Shown: positions 1 to 9,054 of the stretch, piece by piece
Layout: the number at the start of each line of letters is the position of its first letter
Numbering within the stretch: position 1 is the stretch's first letter
Notes under the pieces: model-generated
Seen by the model: only the letters and a program-made list of their open reading frames with translations
What the model was told of the DNA's origin: nothing
Database searches by the model: none
Assembly: GCF_002001015.1 (NCBI RefSeq)
Contig: NZ_MUNO01000016.1
Location: forward strand, 19,518-83,517
Direction of reading: 5' to 3'
Origin: Polaromonas sp. A23
GTDB taxonomy: Bacteria > Pseudomonadota > Gammaproteobacteria > Burkholderiales > Burkholderiaceae_C
Length of the DNA stretch: 64,000 nucleotides
Position numbers and translations under genes: made by a program

Positions 1-740
1 GCGCTCGCAAAAGCGGTCTCCACTTCAGTCTGAACGCGCTTGATCACGTCGCGTCTGCGGCCGCGGGCCCTTGCCAGGGCTTTGGTTAGCGTGAGATAGC
101 GCCACGGATACAGGTGCTGGAACGCAAGATCCTGCAACTCGCGGTAGGTTGCGTTCAGGCCAAGGCGGTGCGCAATAGGCGCATAAATGTCCAGGGTTTC
201 GCGCGAAATGCGCGTCCATTTGTTGCGCGGAACGTCGCCGAGGGTGCGCATGTTGTGGCTGCGGTCTGCCAGCTTGATCAGGATGACACGAACATCACGC
301 GCCATCGCCAGCAGCATCTTGCGAAACGATTCCGCCTGGTTTTCCTCGCGCGTGTTGAACTCCAGCTTTTCAAGCTTGGTCAGCCCATCAACCAGTTCGG
401 CCACGGGCGCGCCGAAGCGCTCAATCAGCTCGGGCTTGGTGACACCGCAGTCTTCTATCGCATCGTGCAGCAGCGCGGCCATCAAGGCCTGGGCATCAAG
501 CTTCCATTCGGCGCATTGCTGGGCCACGGCAATGGGGTGAGTGATGTAGGGCAGGCCGCCGTTGCGTATCTGGCCCAGGTGCGCCTCGTCGGCAAACCGG
601 TAGGCCCGCCGGACATTGTCGACATCCTCCACGCTCATGTAGTCCAGCTTGGCGGTGAGCGCAGCAAAACTCGCCGCGGCAGCGTTGGCGGCCGCGGGGG
701 TTGACTTGGCGTTTGCGATGGGAAAATCCAGGGCGCTCAT
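1..740 (-). CDS. spoT: Bifunctional (p)ppGpp synthetase/hydrolase SpoT, N-terminal part (gene runs off window)
   Basis: The minus-strand frame opens with ATG at 740-738 and stays open to the window edge, giving about 246 residues. It contains the HD hydrolase domain of RelA/SpoT proteins: the motif LLHDAIEDC lies near residue 90 and KLADRSHNMRTL near residue 158, followed by the start of the synthetase linker. SpoT makes and degrades the stringent-response alarmone (p)ppGpp in the cytoplasm. An intact HD pair implies an active hydrolase; the synthetase half is outside the window. It is the last gene of a gmk-rpoZ-spoT series, the usual proteobacterial order, and is separated from rpoZ by a strong hairpin, so its expression is probably partly uncoupled. 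Confidence 0.95.
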   Translation of the reverse strand, partial: MSALDFPIANAKSTPAAANAAAASFAALTAKLDYMSVEDVDNVRRAYRFADEAHLGQIRNGGLPYITHPIAVAQQCAEWKLDAQALMAALLHDAIEDCGVTKPELIERFGAPVAELVDGLTKLEKLEFNTREENQAESFRKMLLAMARDVRVILIKLADRSHNMRTLGDVPRNKWTRISRETLDIYAPIAHRLGLNATYRELQDLAFQHLYPWRYLTLTKALARARGRRRDVIKRVQTEVETAFAS

Positions 741-806
741 GCCTTAAATGTATCGCGGTGCCGGTAAAACATGCAAAAAGCGGTCTTTAGGACGGTTTTT
801 ACCAAC

Positions 807-834
807 AAAAAAGCACCGCGTGCGGTGCTTTTTT
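807..834 (-). terminator. Rho-independent terminator/attenuator between rpoZ and spoT
   Basis: The stem GCACCGC/GCGGTGC is flanked by six A on the left and six T on the right, so it can terminate in either direction. Read on the minus strand it follows rpoZ directly and precedes spoT, so it probably attenuates read-through into spoT. Confidence 0.85.
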
Positions 835-851
835 ATGAGCTGGCCGGTGAC

Positions 852-1055
852 TCAGCCGGGGACTTTTTTGAGCATTTCCAGGCCGATTTTGCCTTCAGCA
901 ATTTCACGCAGGGCGGTTACGCCTGGCTTGTTTTTGCTTTCGATCTTAGGCGCGTGACCCTGGCTGAGCATGCGAGCGCGATAGGTTGCAGCCAGAACGA
1001 GCTGAAACCGGTTGGGGATTTTTTCCAGGCAGTCTTCAACAGTAATGCGGGCCAT
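852..1055 (-). CDS. rpoZ: RNA polymerase omega subunit
   Basis: This 67-residue protein begins [17 protein letters not shown] and continues with [10 protein letters not shown], the conserved omega N-terminus, and has the normal family length. Omega helps assemble and stabilise the RNA polymerase beta-prime subunit and forms part of a ppGpp site. It sits 41 bp downstream of gmk on the same strand, with spoT beyond the terminator. This gmk-rpoZ-spoT order is the classic arrangement and ties nucleotide supply, polymerase and the stringent response together. The start is fixed by the conserved MARITVED beginning. Confidence 0.97.
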   Translation of the reverse strand: MARITVEDCLEKIPNRFQLVLAATYRARMLSQGHAPKIESKNKPGVTALREIAEGKIGLEMLKKVPG

Positions 1056-1096
1056 GATGATCTCCGGGTTAGAAGGTAGGGGAACGATGCAGCGGG

Positions 1097-1717
1097 TTAG
1101 GCAATATGCAGAGCCTTGAAGGTCTCGGCACGGGCACGTCGTTGGGCTGCAAACTTGAGCCGCTGGGCGTGAACAATGGTTTTGAGGTCAAAAACCGCCC
1201 GCTCAAATAACTCGTTGATTATAACGAAGTCGAATTCCTGAGCCTGGGCCATCTCTATGGCGGCATTTTTCAACCTTAATTCGATGATTTCCGGGGCGTC
1301 CTCGCCACGGCGCTCCAGCCGCGAGCGGAGTTCTTCCCAGCTGGGGGGCAGGATGAAAATCAACACCGCGTTGCTGAAAATGCGCTTGATATTGATGGCC
1401 CCTTGAAAGTCGATCTCCAGAATCACGTCGGCGCCGGTCGCCACCCGCTCCTCAATGGTCTGGCGCGAAGTGCCATAACGCTGGCCGTGCACATGAGCCC
1501 ATTCCAGGAAGGAGTCGCGCAAGACCATGCCGTCGAACTCTTCGGGTGAAATGAAGAAGTATTCACGGCCGTGCTTTTCCTGCCCGCGGGGGGGGCGTGT
1601 GGTGTGCGAAACCGCGGGCTGGACCCGCGCATCAAGCTCCATCAAGGCCTTGACCAGGCTTGATTTTCCGGCTCCGCTGGGTGCGGCAACAACAAACAGG
1701 TTTCCGGGGTAGTCCAT
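1097..1717 (-). CDS. gmk: Guanylate kinase
   Basis: A 206-residue protein of typical length. The P-loop APSGAGKSS lies at residues 12-20, and the GMP-binding segment with [19 protein letters not shown] follows near residues 37-55. It phosphorylates GMP to GDP with ATP in the cytosol, feeding GTP and dGTP pools. It lies upstream of rpoZ in the same direction with a short gap, and yicC is the next gene upstream (47 bp). The [15 protein letters not shown] start agrees with the family. Nothing unusual is seen. Confidence 0.96.
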   Translation of the reverse strand: MDYPGNLFVVAAPSGAGKSSLVKALMELDARVQPAVSHTTRPPRGQEKHGREYFFISPEEFDGMVLRDSFLEWAHVHGQRYGTSRQTIEERVATGADVILEIDFQGAINIKRIFSNAVLIFILPPSWEELRSRLERRGEDAPEIIELRLKNAAIEMAQAQEFDFVIINELFERAVFDLKTIVHAQRLKFAAQRRARAETFKALHIA

Positions 1718-1764
1718 GGCGGCAGGTTCTTGAGGGTTGGGGTTGATTCGTGGGCCGACAGGGT

Positions 1765-2682
1765 CTACTCGATGTTCTGAACCTGTTCGCGGATTTGCTC
1801 GATCAGCACTTTCATGTCCACCGAGACATGGGTAAGTTCCAGCGAACCCGATTTGGATCCCAGTGTGTTGGCCTCGCGGTGCAGTTCCTGGATCAGGAAA
1901 TCCAGCCGTTTGCCCAATTCACCGCCGCCAGCCAGCAAGCGGTCGATCTCGTCCAGATGCGAGGAAAGCCGCGTGATTTCTTCGGCTACATCAATACGTA
2001 TCGCAAAAGAGGTGGCTTCCGTCAGCGCCCGGTCTTGCGCCGCTTCGGGCAGGGTACTGCCCCCTCCCAACGCCATGGCTTCCTTCCAGCGCTCCATGAA
2101 GCGGACTTTTTGCTGCTCAACCAGCTTGGGCACCATCGGCACGGCCGAGGCTGCCAACGTGCGCAGTTGGGCCGTACGGTCGAGCAGCATTTGCGCCAGT
2201 CTTTCGCCTTCGCGTTCCCGCGCGGCCATCAGCTCTTTCAGGGCCTTTTTTGCAAGCTTCAAGAGCTCATCGCTGTAGTCGTGCACCGTTTTGTCTTCTC
2301 CTGCCGCCATGCGCAGAATGTCGGCCACGCTGAGCGCGGTTGCCCCTGGAAGCCAGGACCTGACGGTGTCTTCCATGGACCCCAGCCGCTGCAGCGTGGA
2401 CGTGGCCGGTGCGCGCAGGTTGCTGCCAATGTTGCTTTCCAGCGAAACGCGCATTTCAATCTTGCCGCGCTTGAGCTTGCCCGTCAGCAACTCCCGGAGT
2501 GCTGGCTCTGTCTGGCGCAGTTCATCGGGCAGCCGGAAGGTCAGATCCAGAAAACGGCTGTTGACCGAGCGTATTTCCACCCCCAGTCGGGCGTTGGCGT
2601 CCGTGCCGGTATCCGTTTCCTGAGTATTTCGCACAGGTGTGGATTGAACGGCTGCATAGCCAGTCATGCTGTAAACTGACAT
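1765..2682 (-). CDS. yicC: YicC-family endoribonuclease
   Basis: A 305-residue protein starting [11 protein letters not shown], with the family signature [17 protein letters not shown] near residues 36-52 and the C-terminal stretch [17 protein letters not shown] near residue 268. YicC proteins are cytoplasmic stress-related endoribonucleases. The N-terminal region has about 15 extra residues between MTGYA and the EIRSVN motif, which looks like a lineage insertion. It lies upstream of gmk on the same strand, a common arrangement, and is divergent from the protein kinase gene at 2749 across a 66 bp gap that must hold both promoters. Confidence 0.92.
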   Translation of the reverse strand: MSVYSMTGYAAVQSTPVRNTQETDTGTDANARLGVEIRSVNSRFLDLTFRLPDELRQTEPALRELLTGKLKRGKIEMRVSLESNIGSNLRAPATSTLQRLGSMEDTVRSWLPGATALSVADILRMAAGEDKTVHDYSDELLKLAKKALKELMAAREREGERLAQMLLDRTAQLRTLAASAVPMVPKLVEQQKVRFMERWKEAMALGGGSTLPEAAQDRALTEATSFAIRIDVAEEITRLSSHLDEIDRLLAGGGELGKRLDFLIQELHREANTLGSKSGSLELTHVSVDMKVLIEQIREQVQNIE

Positions 2683-2748
2683 TTAGTTATACGCTTTTCG
2701 TAGAGAAACAGGACTTGGTGATCCCGTCACCTTGCTTAATCCCAAATT

Positions 2749-3756
2749 ATGTCAAAGGTCAAGCCCGCACCGCTTCCACCCGATACCGTCATTGGCGGCT
2801 ATCGCGTGGTGCGCAAGCTGTCGGCTGGCGGGTTTGGGGTAGTTTACTTGGCTGTTGACAACGAGGGCCAGCAGGTTGCCATCAAGGAATACCTGCCGTC
2901 CTCTCTGGCCAGCCGCCCACCGGGTGAATTGCTGCCCCAGGTGCAGCCCGAAAAGCTCTCCCTTTACCGTCTTGGCCTGAAGAGTTTCTTCGAGGAGGGC
3001 CGTTCGCTGGCCCAGATCTCGCACGCGTCCGTGGTGAGTGTGCTGAACTTCTTCCGCGAAAACGAAACCGTCTACATGGTGATGAACTACCTGGAGGGCG
3101 GCACCCTGCAGGACTTCATCATCACCGCACGGGAGCTCAAAAAGCAGAAAGTGTTCCGCGAGTCGACCATCCGTTCGCTGTTTGACGAAATCCTGCGCGG
3201 TTTGCGCATCGTGCACCAGCACAAAATGCTGCACCTGGACATCAAGCCCGCCAACATTTTTGTGACCGACGACAACAAGGCCGTGATGATCGACTTTGGC
3301 GCCGCTCGCGAGGTGCTGAGCAAAGAGGGCAACTTCATCCGCCCCATGTACACCCCCGGGTTTGCCGCGCCGGAAATGTACCGCCGGGATTCGTCGATGG
3401 GCCCGTGGACCGACATCTATGCAATCGGTGCCTGCATTTACGCGACCATGCAGGGTTATCCGCCCAATGATGCGCCGCAGCGCCTTGAAAAAGACCGTCT
3501 GTCGCTTGCACTCTCCCGCTTACGCGGCGTGTATTCGGACAACCTCATTGAAGTGGTTGAATGGTGCATGTCGCTCGATCCGCTGTCGCGGCCGCAGTCG
3601 GTCTTTGCCTTGCAGAAAGAACTCAGCCGCGAGGGTGAGCGGCGGTATACCAAACTGACCGTCGGCGAAAAAATGCGGCTGCAGTTTGACAACATGGTGT
3701 CAGACACCAAGAAAACCGCGCGCAAGGCCACCGGCTTCGCGACAAAATTCAAATGA
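2749..3756 (+). CDS. Serine/threonine protein kinase
   Basis: A 335-residue Hanks-type kinase. The glycine loop SAGGFGVV lies at residues 25-32 and the ATP lysine in VAIKEY is K46. The catalytic loop HLDIKPAN has D164, with HLD replacing the usual HRD, and DFG is at 182-184, followed by the APE-like motif FAAPE. The substituted HLD loop means it lacks the arginine of RD kinases. No membrane segment is evident, so it is probably cytoplasmic. Its stop overlaps the start of the PP2C phosphatase gene by 4 bp (ATGA), so kinase and phosphatase are translationally coupled and very likely act on the same targets. The targets cannot be deduced from sequence. Confidence 0.93.
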   Translation: MSKVKPAPLPPDTVIGGYRVVRKLSAGGFGVVYLAVDNEGQQVAIKEYLPSSLASRPPGELLPQVQPEKLSLYRLGLKSFFEEGRSLAQISHASVVSVLNFFRENETVYMVMNYLEGGTLQDFIITARELKKQKVFRESTIRSLFDEILRGLRIVHQHKMLHLDIKPANIFVTDDNKAVMIDFGAAREVLSKEGNFIRPMYTPGFAAPEMYRRDSSMGPWTDIYAIGACIYATMQGYPPNDAPQRLEKDRLSLALSRLRGVYSDNLIEVVEWCMSLDPLSRPQSVFALQKELSREGERRYTKLTVGEKMRLQFDNMVSDTKKTARKATGFATKFK

Positions 3757-4655
3757 AATTCTCAGTCTTCCAGGTCAGCCGCAAGGGGGGCCGCGAAAAA
3801 AACGAAGACCGCATGGGGTATTCCTACACCCGTGAATCAGGCCTGTTTGTGTTGGCCGACGGCATGGGTGGCCACCCCGAAGGCGAGGTGGCGGCCCAGC
3901 TGGCATTGCAGACTATTTCGGCGCTTTATCAAAAGGAAGCGCGTCCTCTGGTGCGGGACACGACCGAATTCCTCTCGTCCTCCCTGATGGCGGCACACCA
4001 CCAGATCATCCGTTATGCCAGTGAAAAAGGCATGCTCGACACACCACGCACCACGCTGGTAGCTGCCATATTGCAAGGCACGGGTGCGACCTGGGTTCAC
4101 TGCGGCGACTCGCGCCTCTATGTAGTGCGCGACGGCGAACTGCTGACCCGCACACGCGATCACTCCTACCTGGAGCAGCAAAACGCCGGCATCATCAAGC
4201 TGGAGCGCCTGAACCGCAACATCCTGTTCACCTGCCTGGGCTCCCCTTCCAAGCCGGTGTTTGACATCACCGGCCCGGTGGTTTTGCAACAGGGCGACAA
4301 ATTGATGCTTTGCTCCGACGGCTTGTGGGGCTCCCTGACCGACGCCGAAATTGTTCGGCACATGTCCGGTAGCGGCGTGTCCGACGCCGTGCCTGACATG
4401 GTCGAGCATGCGTTGCGCAACGGCGGTGAGCACAGCGACAACGTCACCGTGTTGGCCATGGAGTGGGAAACGCCCGATGCTTTCGAGTCAACGCGCGGCA
4501 TTTCTACCGACAGCATCATGGACGGTGGTTTTGCATCAACCATCCAGGCCGGCGTGCTTGACTCCGGCATCGAAGACCTTGACGACGCGGCGATTGAGCG
4601 CTCCATTGCCGAGATCAACGAGGCGATTCGCCGTTCCGCTGCAAAAAAGGCCTGA
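3753..4655 (+). CDS. PP2C-family protein serine/threonine phosphatase
   Basis: A 300-residue metal-dependent phosphatase. The metal-binding motifs are visible: NED at residues 17-19, LADGMGGHPEGE at 34-45, the central WVHCGDSRLYVVR, and the C-terminal LMLCSDGLWG and HSDNVTVLAM. It would dephosphorylate Ser/Thr residues using Mn/Mg. The gene overlaps the upstream kinase gene by 4 bp, forming a kinase-phosphatase switch. The last 80 or so residues are acidic and alanine-rich with no recognised domain. About 100 bp separates it from rph, so it may share a transcript with the downstream genes. Confidence 0.94.
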   Translation: MKFSVFQVSRKGGREKNEDRMGYSYTRESGLFVLADGMGGHPEGEVAAQLALQTISALYQKEARPLVRDTTEFLSSSLMAAHHQIIRYASEKGMLDTPRTTLVAAILQGTGATWVHCGDSRLYVVRDGELLTRTRDHSYLEQQNAGIIKLERLNRNILFTCLGSPSKPVFDITGPVVLQQGDKLMLCSDGLWGSLTDAEIVRHMSGSGVSDAVPDMVEHALRNGGEHSDNVTVLAMEWETPDAFESTRGISTDSIMDGGFASTIQAGVLDSGIEDLDDAAIERSIAEINEAIRRSAAKKA

Positions 4656-4757
4656 GTTCCGGGCAAGCCCTGGCTGCAGGCGTGCCTGACTCCTGACACT
4701 TCCACTTTCCGTTATTTCTCGCATCCTCCGGCGTGCCATCGCCAGAAAGCCCCAACC

Positions 4758-5483
4758 ATGAGTTTCTCCAGAACCAGCGCCCGCGCGGCCGATCAATTGC
4801 GTCCGGTGCGCATCACCCGCGCCTATACCGCGTACGCCGAAGGCTCTGTACTGATCGAGTTCGGCGCAACGAAGGTACTGTGTACCGCCTCCGTGGAAGA
4901 AAAAGTCCCCGGCCATAAAAAAGGCAGCGGCGAGGGCTGGGTCACGGCCGAATACGGCATGCTGCCGCGTGCCACCCACACCCGCAGCGACCGCGAGGCG
5001 GCACGCGGCAAGCAGAGCGGGCGCACGCAAGAAATCCAGCGGCTGATTGGCCGGTCAATGCGTGCGGTGTTTGACCTGAAAAAACTGGGGGAACGCACCA
5101 TTCACCTTGACTGCGATGTGATTCAGGCTGACGGCGGCACGCGCACGGCCAGCATCACTGGCGCTTTCGTTGCGGCGCAGGACGCTGTGAACAAGCTGCT
5201 CGCTGAAGGAAAGCTCAAAGAGACCCCGATCACCGGTCACGTGGCCGCTATTTCGGTTGGCATTGTCCAGGGCACGCCTTTGCTGGACCTCGAATACATC
5301 GAAGATGTGAGCTGCGACACCGACATGAATGTCGTGATGACCGGAGCGGGCCACTATGTCGAAGTGCAGGGAACGGCTGAAGGCGCTGCATTTTCCCGCA
5401 AGGAAATGGACGCCTTGCTGCTACTGGCCGAAAAAGGCATCAGCGAACTGGTCGCCCTGCAGCAGCATTCGCTCCTGAATTAA
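4758..5483 (+). CDS. rph: Ribonuclease PH
   Basis: A 241-residue phosphorolytic 3'-5' exoribonuclease that trims tRNA 3' ends. Visible signatures are [22 protein letters not shown] near the N-terminus, the phosphate-site region [13 protein letters not shown], and the segment [15 protein letters not shown]. Family length is about 238, so it is full length, unlike the truncated rph of some E. coli strains. It precedes rdgB and hemW on the same strand, a conserved order. A family-type repeat begins inside its stop codon (see 5481-5522). Confidence 0.96.
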   Translation: MSFSRTSARAADQLRPVRITRAYTAYAEGSVLIEFGATKVLCTASVEEKVPGHKKGSGEGWVTAEYGMLPRATHTRSDREAARGKQSGRTQEIQRLIGRSMRAVFDLKKLGERTIHLDCDVIQADGGTRTASITGAFVAAQDAVNKLLAEGKLKETPITGHVAAISVGIVQGTPLLDLEYIEDVSCDTDMNVVMTGAGHYVEVQGTAEGAAFSRKEMDALLLLAEKGISELVALQQHSLLN

Positions 5484-5522
5484 TAGCTACTTGCGCCCGT
5501 ATTCATTGGGCTAGAGGCACTT
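5481..5522 (+). repeat. Gene-end intergenic repeat, copy A
   Basis: The sequence from TAATAGCTACTTGCGCCCGT to GGGCTAGAGGCA overlaps the rph stop codon and fills the gap to rdgB. Related copies lie at 35262-35318, 38671-38720, 63395-63440 and 63500-63560, sharing the core TAGCT then CGCCCGT then GGG and GAGGC. I recognise it as a dispersed Comamonadaceae repeat from memory only. Confidence 0.6.
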
Positions 5523-5529
5523 TTTGCTC

Positions 5530-6129
5530 ATGAAAATCGTTCTGGCGTCGAATAATCCCGGCAAACTGGCCGAGCTGCAGGCCATGCTGGCTCCCTTGGA
5601 TGTGGTGCTGGTGAATCAGGCCGCGCTGGGCATTCCTGAAGCCGAAGAGCCCTTCCGCACCTTTGTCGAAAACGCCCTGGCCAAGGCGCGTCATGCGTCA
5701 AGGCTGAGTGGTTTGCCGGCGCTGGCCGACGATGCCGGTTTGTGTGTGGATGCCTTTGGCGGCCTGCCGGGCGTGGACACGGCTTTCTACGCCACGCAGT
5801 TTGGCTACGCCAAAGGCGACGACAACAATGTTCGGGCGCTGCTCGAACAGATGGCCGACGTCGACCAGCGCCGTGCCGCGATGGTCAGTACGCTGGTGGC
5901 TGTGCGTTCTGCCGACGACCCCGAGCCCCTGATTTCCGTAGGTCGTGTGACAGGCGAGATTGCCCGTGAACCGGCCGGCAGTAATGGTTTCGGTTTTGAT
6001 CCGGTCATGTTCATTCCGGCCTTTGGCAAGACTTTTGCGCAGTTGCCGGTTGTGGTCAAAAACGCCAACAGCCACCGCGGCATGGCGACGCGGCAGATGA
6101 TGGACCTGATGCGCGAGCGCTGGTTGTGA
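5530..6129 (+). CDS. rdgB: XTP/dITP diphosphatase (HAM1/RdgB family)
   Basis: A 199-residue protein starting MKIVLASNNPGKLAELQ, the Ham1 N-terminal signature. It also has EPFRTFVENALAKARHAS, the catalytic-site segment LPALADDAGLCVDAFGGLPGV, and GFGFDPVMFIP. It hydrolyses non-canonical purine triphosphates (XTP, dITP) to monophosphates, cleaning the nucleotide pool. The ATG at 5530 is preferred over an in-frame TTG two codons upstream because it fits the conserved N-terminus. It is followed after 7 bp by hemW, so the two are co-transcribed. Confidence 0.95.
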   Translation: MKIVLASNNPGKLAELQAMLAPLDVVLVNQAALGIPEAEEPFRTFVENALAKARHASRLSGLPALADDAGLCVDAFGGLPGVDTAFYATQFGYAKGDDNNVRALLEQMADVDQRRAAMVSTLVAVRSADDPEPLISVGRVTGEIAREPAGSNGFGFDPVMFIPAFGKTFAQLPVVVKNANSHRGMATRQMMDLMRERWL

Positions 6130-6136
6130 GTCTGAA

Positions 6137-7372
6137 ATGACTTTCCCGATTCCCGTCGTTAGCTCGTCGCCGGAGCAGGGCGCTCCGATCAGGGACGTCC
6201 AGCACTACATGCGGGACGGCACGCTCCAACTGAGCGCCTTGCCCCCCTTGTCGCTTTACGTGCACCTACCCTGGTGCCTCAAGAAATGCCCGTACTGCGA
6301 CTTCAACTCGCATGAGGCGCACGGCGAGCTGCCCGAGCAGCGCTACCTTGACGCGTTGATGGCCGACCTGGAAGCCTCGCTGCCGCTGATCTGGGGCCGG
6401 ACGGTGCACAGCATTTTTATTGGCGGCGGCACACCCAGCCTGTTCTCACCCCAGGCCATTGACCGTTTGCTGGGCGACATCCGCGCGCGCTTGCGGCTGG
6501 AGCCCGATTGCGAAATCACGCTCGAGGCGAATCCGGGTACGTTTGAGAAAGACCGTTTCAAGGCCTTTCGTAGCGCCGGCGTTACGCGCCTTTCGATCGG
6601 GGTGCAAAGTTTTGACGACCAGCATCTCAAGGCGCTCGGCCGCGTGCACGACCGCGCCCAAGCCATTGCGGCGGTGGAAGAAGCCGCGCAGGCTTTCGAC
6701 ACTTTCAATCTCGACATCATGTATGCGCTGCCGGGCCAGACGCTGGACAACCTGGAGCACGACATGCGCCAGGCGCTTGCCTTTCAGCCGCCGCACATCT
6801 CGATTTATCACCTGACCGTGGAGCCCAACACCTACTTCGCCAAGTACCCGCCGGTTTTGCCGGAAGACGACGACGCTTATGCCATGCTGGACCGAATCAC
6901 CGAACTAACCGGCCTTGCGGGCATGGACCGCTACGAAATTTCGGCCTACGCCAAACCCGGTCACCGCTGCCAGCACAACCTCAACTACTGGAAGTTTGGA
7001 GACTACCTGGGCATAGGCGCTGGAGCCCACAGCAAGCTCAGTTTTGCGCACCGCGTGGTGCGGCAGGTGCGTTTTCGTGAGCCGAAGCTGTACATGGACA
7101 AAGCCCTGGCCGGTACCCCGGTGGCGCAAGACAACGAGGTCAGCCGTGCCGACCTGCCTTTTGAATTCATGCTCAACGCCCTGCGCTTGCGCGAGGGCTT
7201 CAAGCTGCAGGACTTTTCAGAAAAAACCGGACTGCCCATCACAGCGATCCAGGCCGGCCTGGACGAGGCCGAGCGCAAGGGCCTGATCGAGCGTGACTTT
7301 GCCCACGTCAGGCCGACGGAGCGCGGCTTTGATTTTCTGAACGATCTGCAGGCGCTGTTTCTTGCTGGTTGA
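6137..7372 (+). CDS. hemW: Radical SAM heme chaperone HemW (coproporphyrinogen III oxidase-like)
   Basis: A 411-residue radical SAM protein. The cluster motif CxxxCxxC appears as CLKKCPYC with C47, C51 and C54, followed by FIGGGTPSLFS and the segment LTRLSIGVQSFDDQHLKALGRVHD typical of HemW. HemW hands heme to apoproteins such as respiratory enzymes and is not itself an oxygen-independent CPO. It has an N-terminal extension of about 36 residues before the radical SAM core. Its last roughly 20 codons are duplicated in diverged form at 8322-8409, downstream of the next gene, so the present 3' end may have been acquired with that gene. Confidence 0.95.
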   Translation: MTFPIPVVSSSPEQGAPIRDVQHYMRDGTLQLSALPPLSLYVHLPWCLKKCPYCDFNSHEAHGELPEQRYLDALMADLEASLPLIWGRTVHSIFIGGGTPSLFSPQAIDRLLGDIRARLRLEPDCEITLEANPGTFEKDRFKAFRSAGVTRLSIGVQSFDDQHLKALGRVHDRAQAIAAVEEAAQAFDTFNLDIMYALPGQTLDNLEHDMRQALAFQPPHISIYHLTVEPNTYFAKYPPVLPEDDDAYAMLDRITELTGLAGMDRYEISAYAKPGHRCQHNLNYWKFGDYLGIGAGAHSKLSFAHRVVRQVRFREPKLYMDKALAGTPVAQDNEVSRADLPFEFMLNALRLREGFKLQDFSEKTGLPITAIQAGLDEAERKGLIERDFAHVRPTERGFDFLNDLQALFLAG

Positions 7373-7533
7373 AGCGCCGAAATGCGTTGAGAAAGGTGCA
7401 GCTGTGGGCAGGAGCCTCTCCAGGCCAATATCACTTAGCCGCAGACCTCGATCGAAACGTAACAAGGTGTTAACATGCTCGAATATCTAAATAAGAGCAG
7501 CAAAGCTGCAAGATTGCCGAAGGGGGAAATCCG

Positions 7534-8256
7534 ATGAAGTCTTGCTACGTCATTTTGGGGGTGCCTGGTAACGCCAGCGATGAGGAGATAGATGAGGCCT
7601 TCAAAAAGGCATCGGCTCATTACTCCAAAGAGCGCCTGGTCGAAGATCCTGAGGCTGCCAAGCGCCTTGGAGCTATCCGGGACGCGTACAAAATCTTGTC
7701 CAATGCTGAGATGCGCGAAGCTCATGACCGCAAATTGAGCGCTGCCAGCAAGCCGTTGGCGCCTCGGCCCCGTGTCGTGATTGAAGCCGAGCCTTCACGC
7801 ACAAATACGCTGTTCGTTGTTCTGGCACTTGTTGTTGTCGCGATGTTTGCCATCGGCGGATATATGAGCTATTCGCGGGACCAAACCCGTAAAGCGCTCG
7901 CTGCGCAAGAACTGGCCCAGAAGAAGCTGGAAGCAGAAGAAGCTGCCCAGGCTCAGGCCCTGCAGGCAACGCAGGACGCTGCCCGGCTACGAGCCCAGGC
8001 GGATGCCGAGAGACAGGATCGACAGTTCAGGGCCGAGGCGACTAATAGCGTCAGAGTTGCTGCCAATGCTGACATGCAGCAGCAGGCCCTGACAGCACGA
8101 CTTCAGGACAATGAAAGAAGAGAGAAGGACCGGGCCGAAGCTGCTGCGCAACGTTCTGAGCAGCAGAAGGTCAATGAGTCACGGCAACGAGTGGCCAGAG
8201 ATAAACAGGCTATTCGGGATCTTTGTCAAATGCAATATGGCAGATCGAACTGCTAG
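7534..8256 (+). CDS. J-domain-like membrane protein with coiled-coil tail
   Basis: A 240-residue protein. Residues 1-65 resemble a DnaJ domain (SCYVILGVPGNASDEEIDEAF, then AYKILSN and AHDRKL), but the HPD tripeptide that activates Hsp70 is absent: the loop reads AHYSKER. A transmembrane segment follows at about residues 90-112, then a long Ala/Gln/Glu/Arg-rich coiled coil to the end, with a short C-terminal tail containing one cysteine near its start and one at the end (CQMQYGRSNC). It is probably an anchored scaffold and not a functional co-chaperone. A ribosome site (AAGGGGGAA) precedes the ATG. The gene sits between two copies of the hemW 3' end, indicating insertion. Its specific function is unknown. 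Confidence 0.75.
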   Translation: MKSCYVILGVPGNASDEEIDEAFKKASAHYSKERLVEDPEAAKRLGAIRDAYKILSNAEMREAHDRKLSAASKPLAPRPRVVIEAEPSRTNTLFVVLALVVVAMFAIGGYMSYSRDQTRKALAAQELAQKKLEAEEAAQAQALQATQDAARLRAQADAERQDRQFRAEATNSVRVAANADMQQQALTARLQDNERREKDRAEAAAQRSEQQKVNESRQRVARDKQAIRDLCQMQYGRSNC

Positions 8257-8321
8257 CCTTTCCTCGGTTTGAATCGCCGACTGGCATGCGCTACTTCGCA
8301 GACACATTCCTCGAATGCTGC

Positions 8322-8409
8322 TTGATAGCGTGATTGCGCCCGTGTCAGGCCGACAGAGCGCGGCTTTGATTTTCTGAACGATTTGCAGACCCTGTTTCTG
8401 CCCGAATAA
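8322..8409 (+). pseudogene. Diverged duplicate of the hemW 3' end
   Basis: From 8329 the frame reads RDCARVRPTERG, FDFLNDLQTLFLPE and stop, matching the hemW C-terminus (RDFAHVRPTERG, FDFLNDLQALFLAG, stop). Over the aligned 62 bp (8338-8399 against 7301-7362) I count about six mismatches. Homology continues a few codons upstream with a 2-nt gap. There is no start codon or upstream hemW sequence. It is best read as the leftover end of the resident hemW after the segment carrying the J-like gene was inserted. Confidence 0.85.
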
Positions 8410-8424
8410 CGGGCCAGGAGCCGC

Positions 8425-8901
8425 TCAGGGTTTGCGTTTGGCCTCGTAGACTGCAATAGCCTTTTTCAGGTCGGTGTGCTCTTCGCAGGGCAGAAAGCAC
8501 AGCTTGTCCAGTGCAGCCAGGTGCTGTTTTGCCTTGGGCAGGTCACCCACCATCAGGTAGGCCTCGCCCACATACTCATGCGCGCCGCGATGCTTGGGGT
8601 TGATCCGCAGCGCTTCGCCATAGTGCTTGAACACCAGCGCCATGTTCGGGTTCGCGCCCTTGCGGATGGAATAGGCGTAGAGGTTGTGGTAGTCGGCATT
8701 TTGCGGCGCGCCAAGCAGTGCCTTCTGCAGACCGGCCTGCGCGCCCGCCCAGTCCTTGCGCCCAAACGCAGCCTGCGTAGACGCAAGCACCGGATCGTCC
8801 GAAGGGCCGCCATACCCCGAGTCGCTGACATCGCCCGCAGCAAACGCTGCGGCAGATGCAGCTAGGCAGGTAACGACCAGCAGGTGAGAGAAGTGATTCA
8901 T
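8425..8901 (-). CDS. Exported tetratricopeptide-repeat protein
   Basis: A 158-residue protein with a clear signal peptide (MNHFSHLLVVTCLAASAAAFA, cleavage near residue 22). TPR-like helices follow (KDWAGAQAGLQKALLGAPQN, MALVFKHYGEALRINPKHRG, and a third with YLMVGDLPKAKQHL). The C-terminal motif LCFLPCEEHTDLKKAIAVYE carries two cysteines that could form a disulfide in the periplasm. TPR proteins mediate protein-protein contacts; the partner is unknown. It lies on the opposite strand to hemW, directly behind the hemW remnant. The other side is the tRNA-Ser gene. Confidence 0.8.
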   Translation of the reverse strand: MNHFSHLLVVTCLAASAAAFAAGDVSDSGYGGPSDDPVLASTQAAFGRKDWAGAQAGLQKALLGAPQNADYHNLYAYSIRKGANPNMALVFKHYGEALRINPKHRGAHEYVGEAYLMVGDLPKAKQHLAALDKLCFLPCEEHTDLKKAIAVYEAKRKP

Positions 8902-9010
8902 GGCCGGAACTCTTTTTTGAAAGGGGACAGCTCGGGATGGCGCACAAATCGTACTGCGTTCAGTGAGGCAGGTGAATCAGGGTTTCCAGCCTGAGAATTT
9001 GCGTTCAGGC

Positions 9011-9046
9011 ATAAAAAAGCCACCGAGAGCATGGGCTGTCGGTGGC
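9011..9046 (-). terminator. Rho-independent terminator of tRNA-Ser
   Basis: On the minus strand the stem GCCACCGA/TCGGTGGC is followed by a run of six T. It begins 9 bp beyond the tRNA CCA end. Confidence 0.85.
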
Positions 9047-9054
9047 GAATGTAT

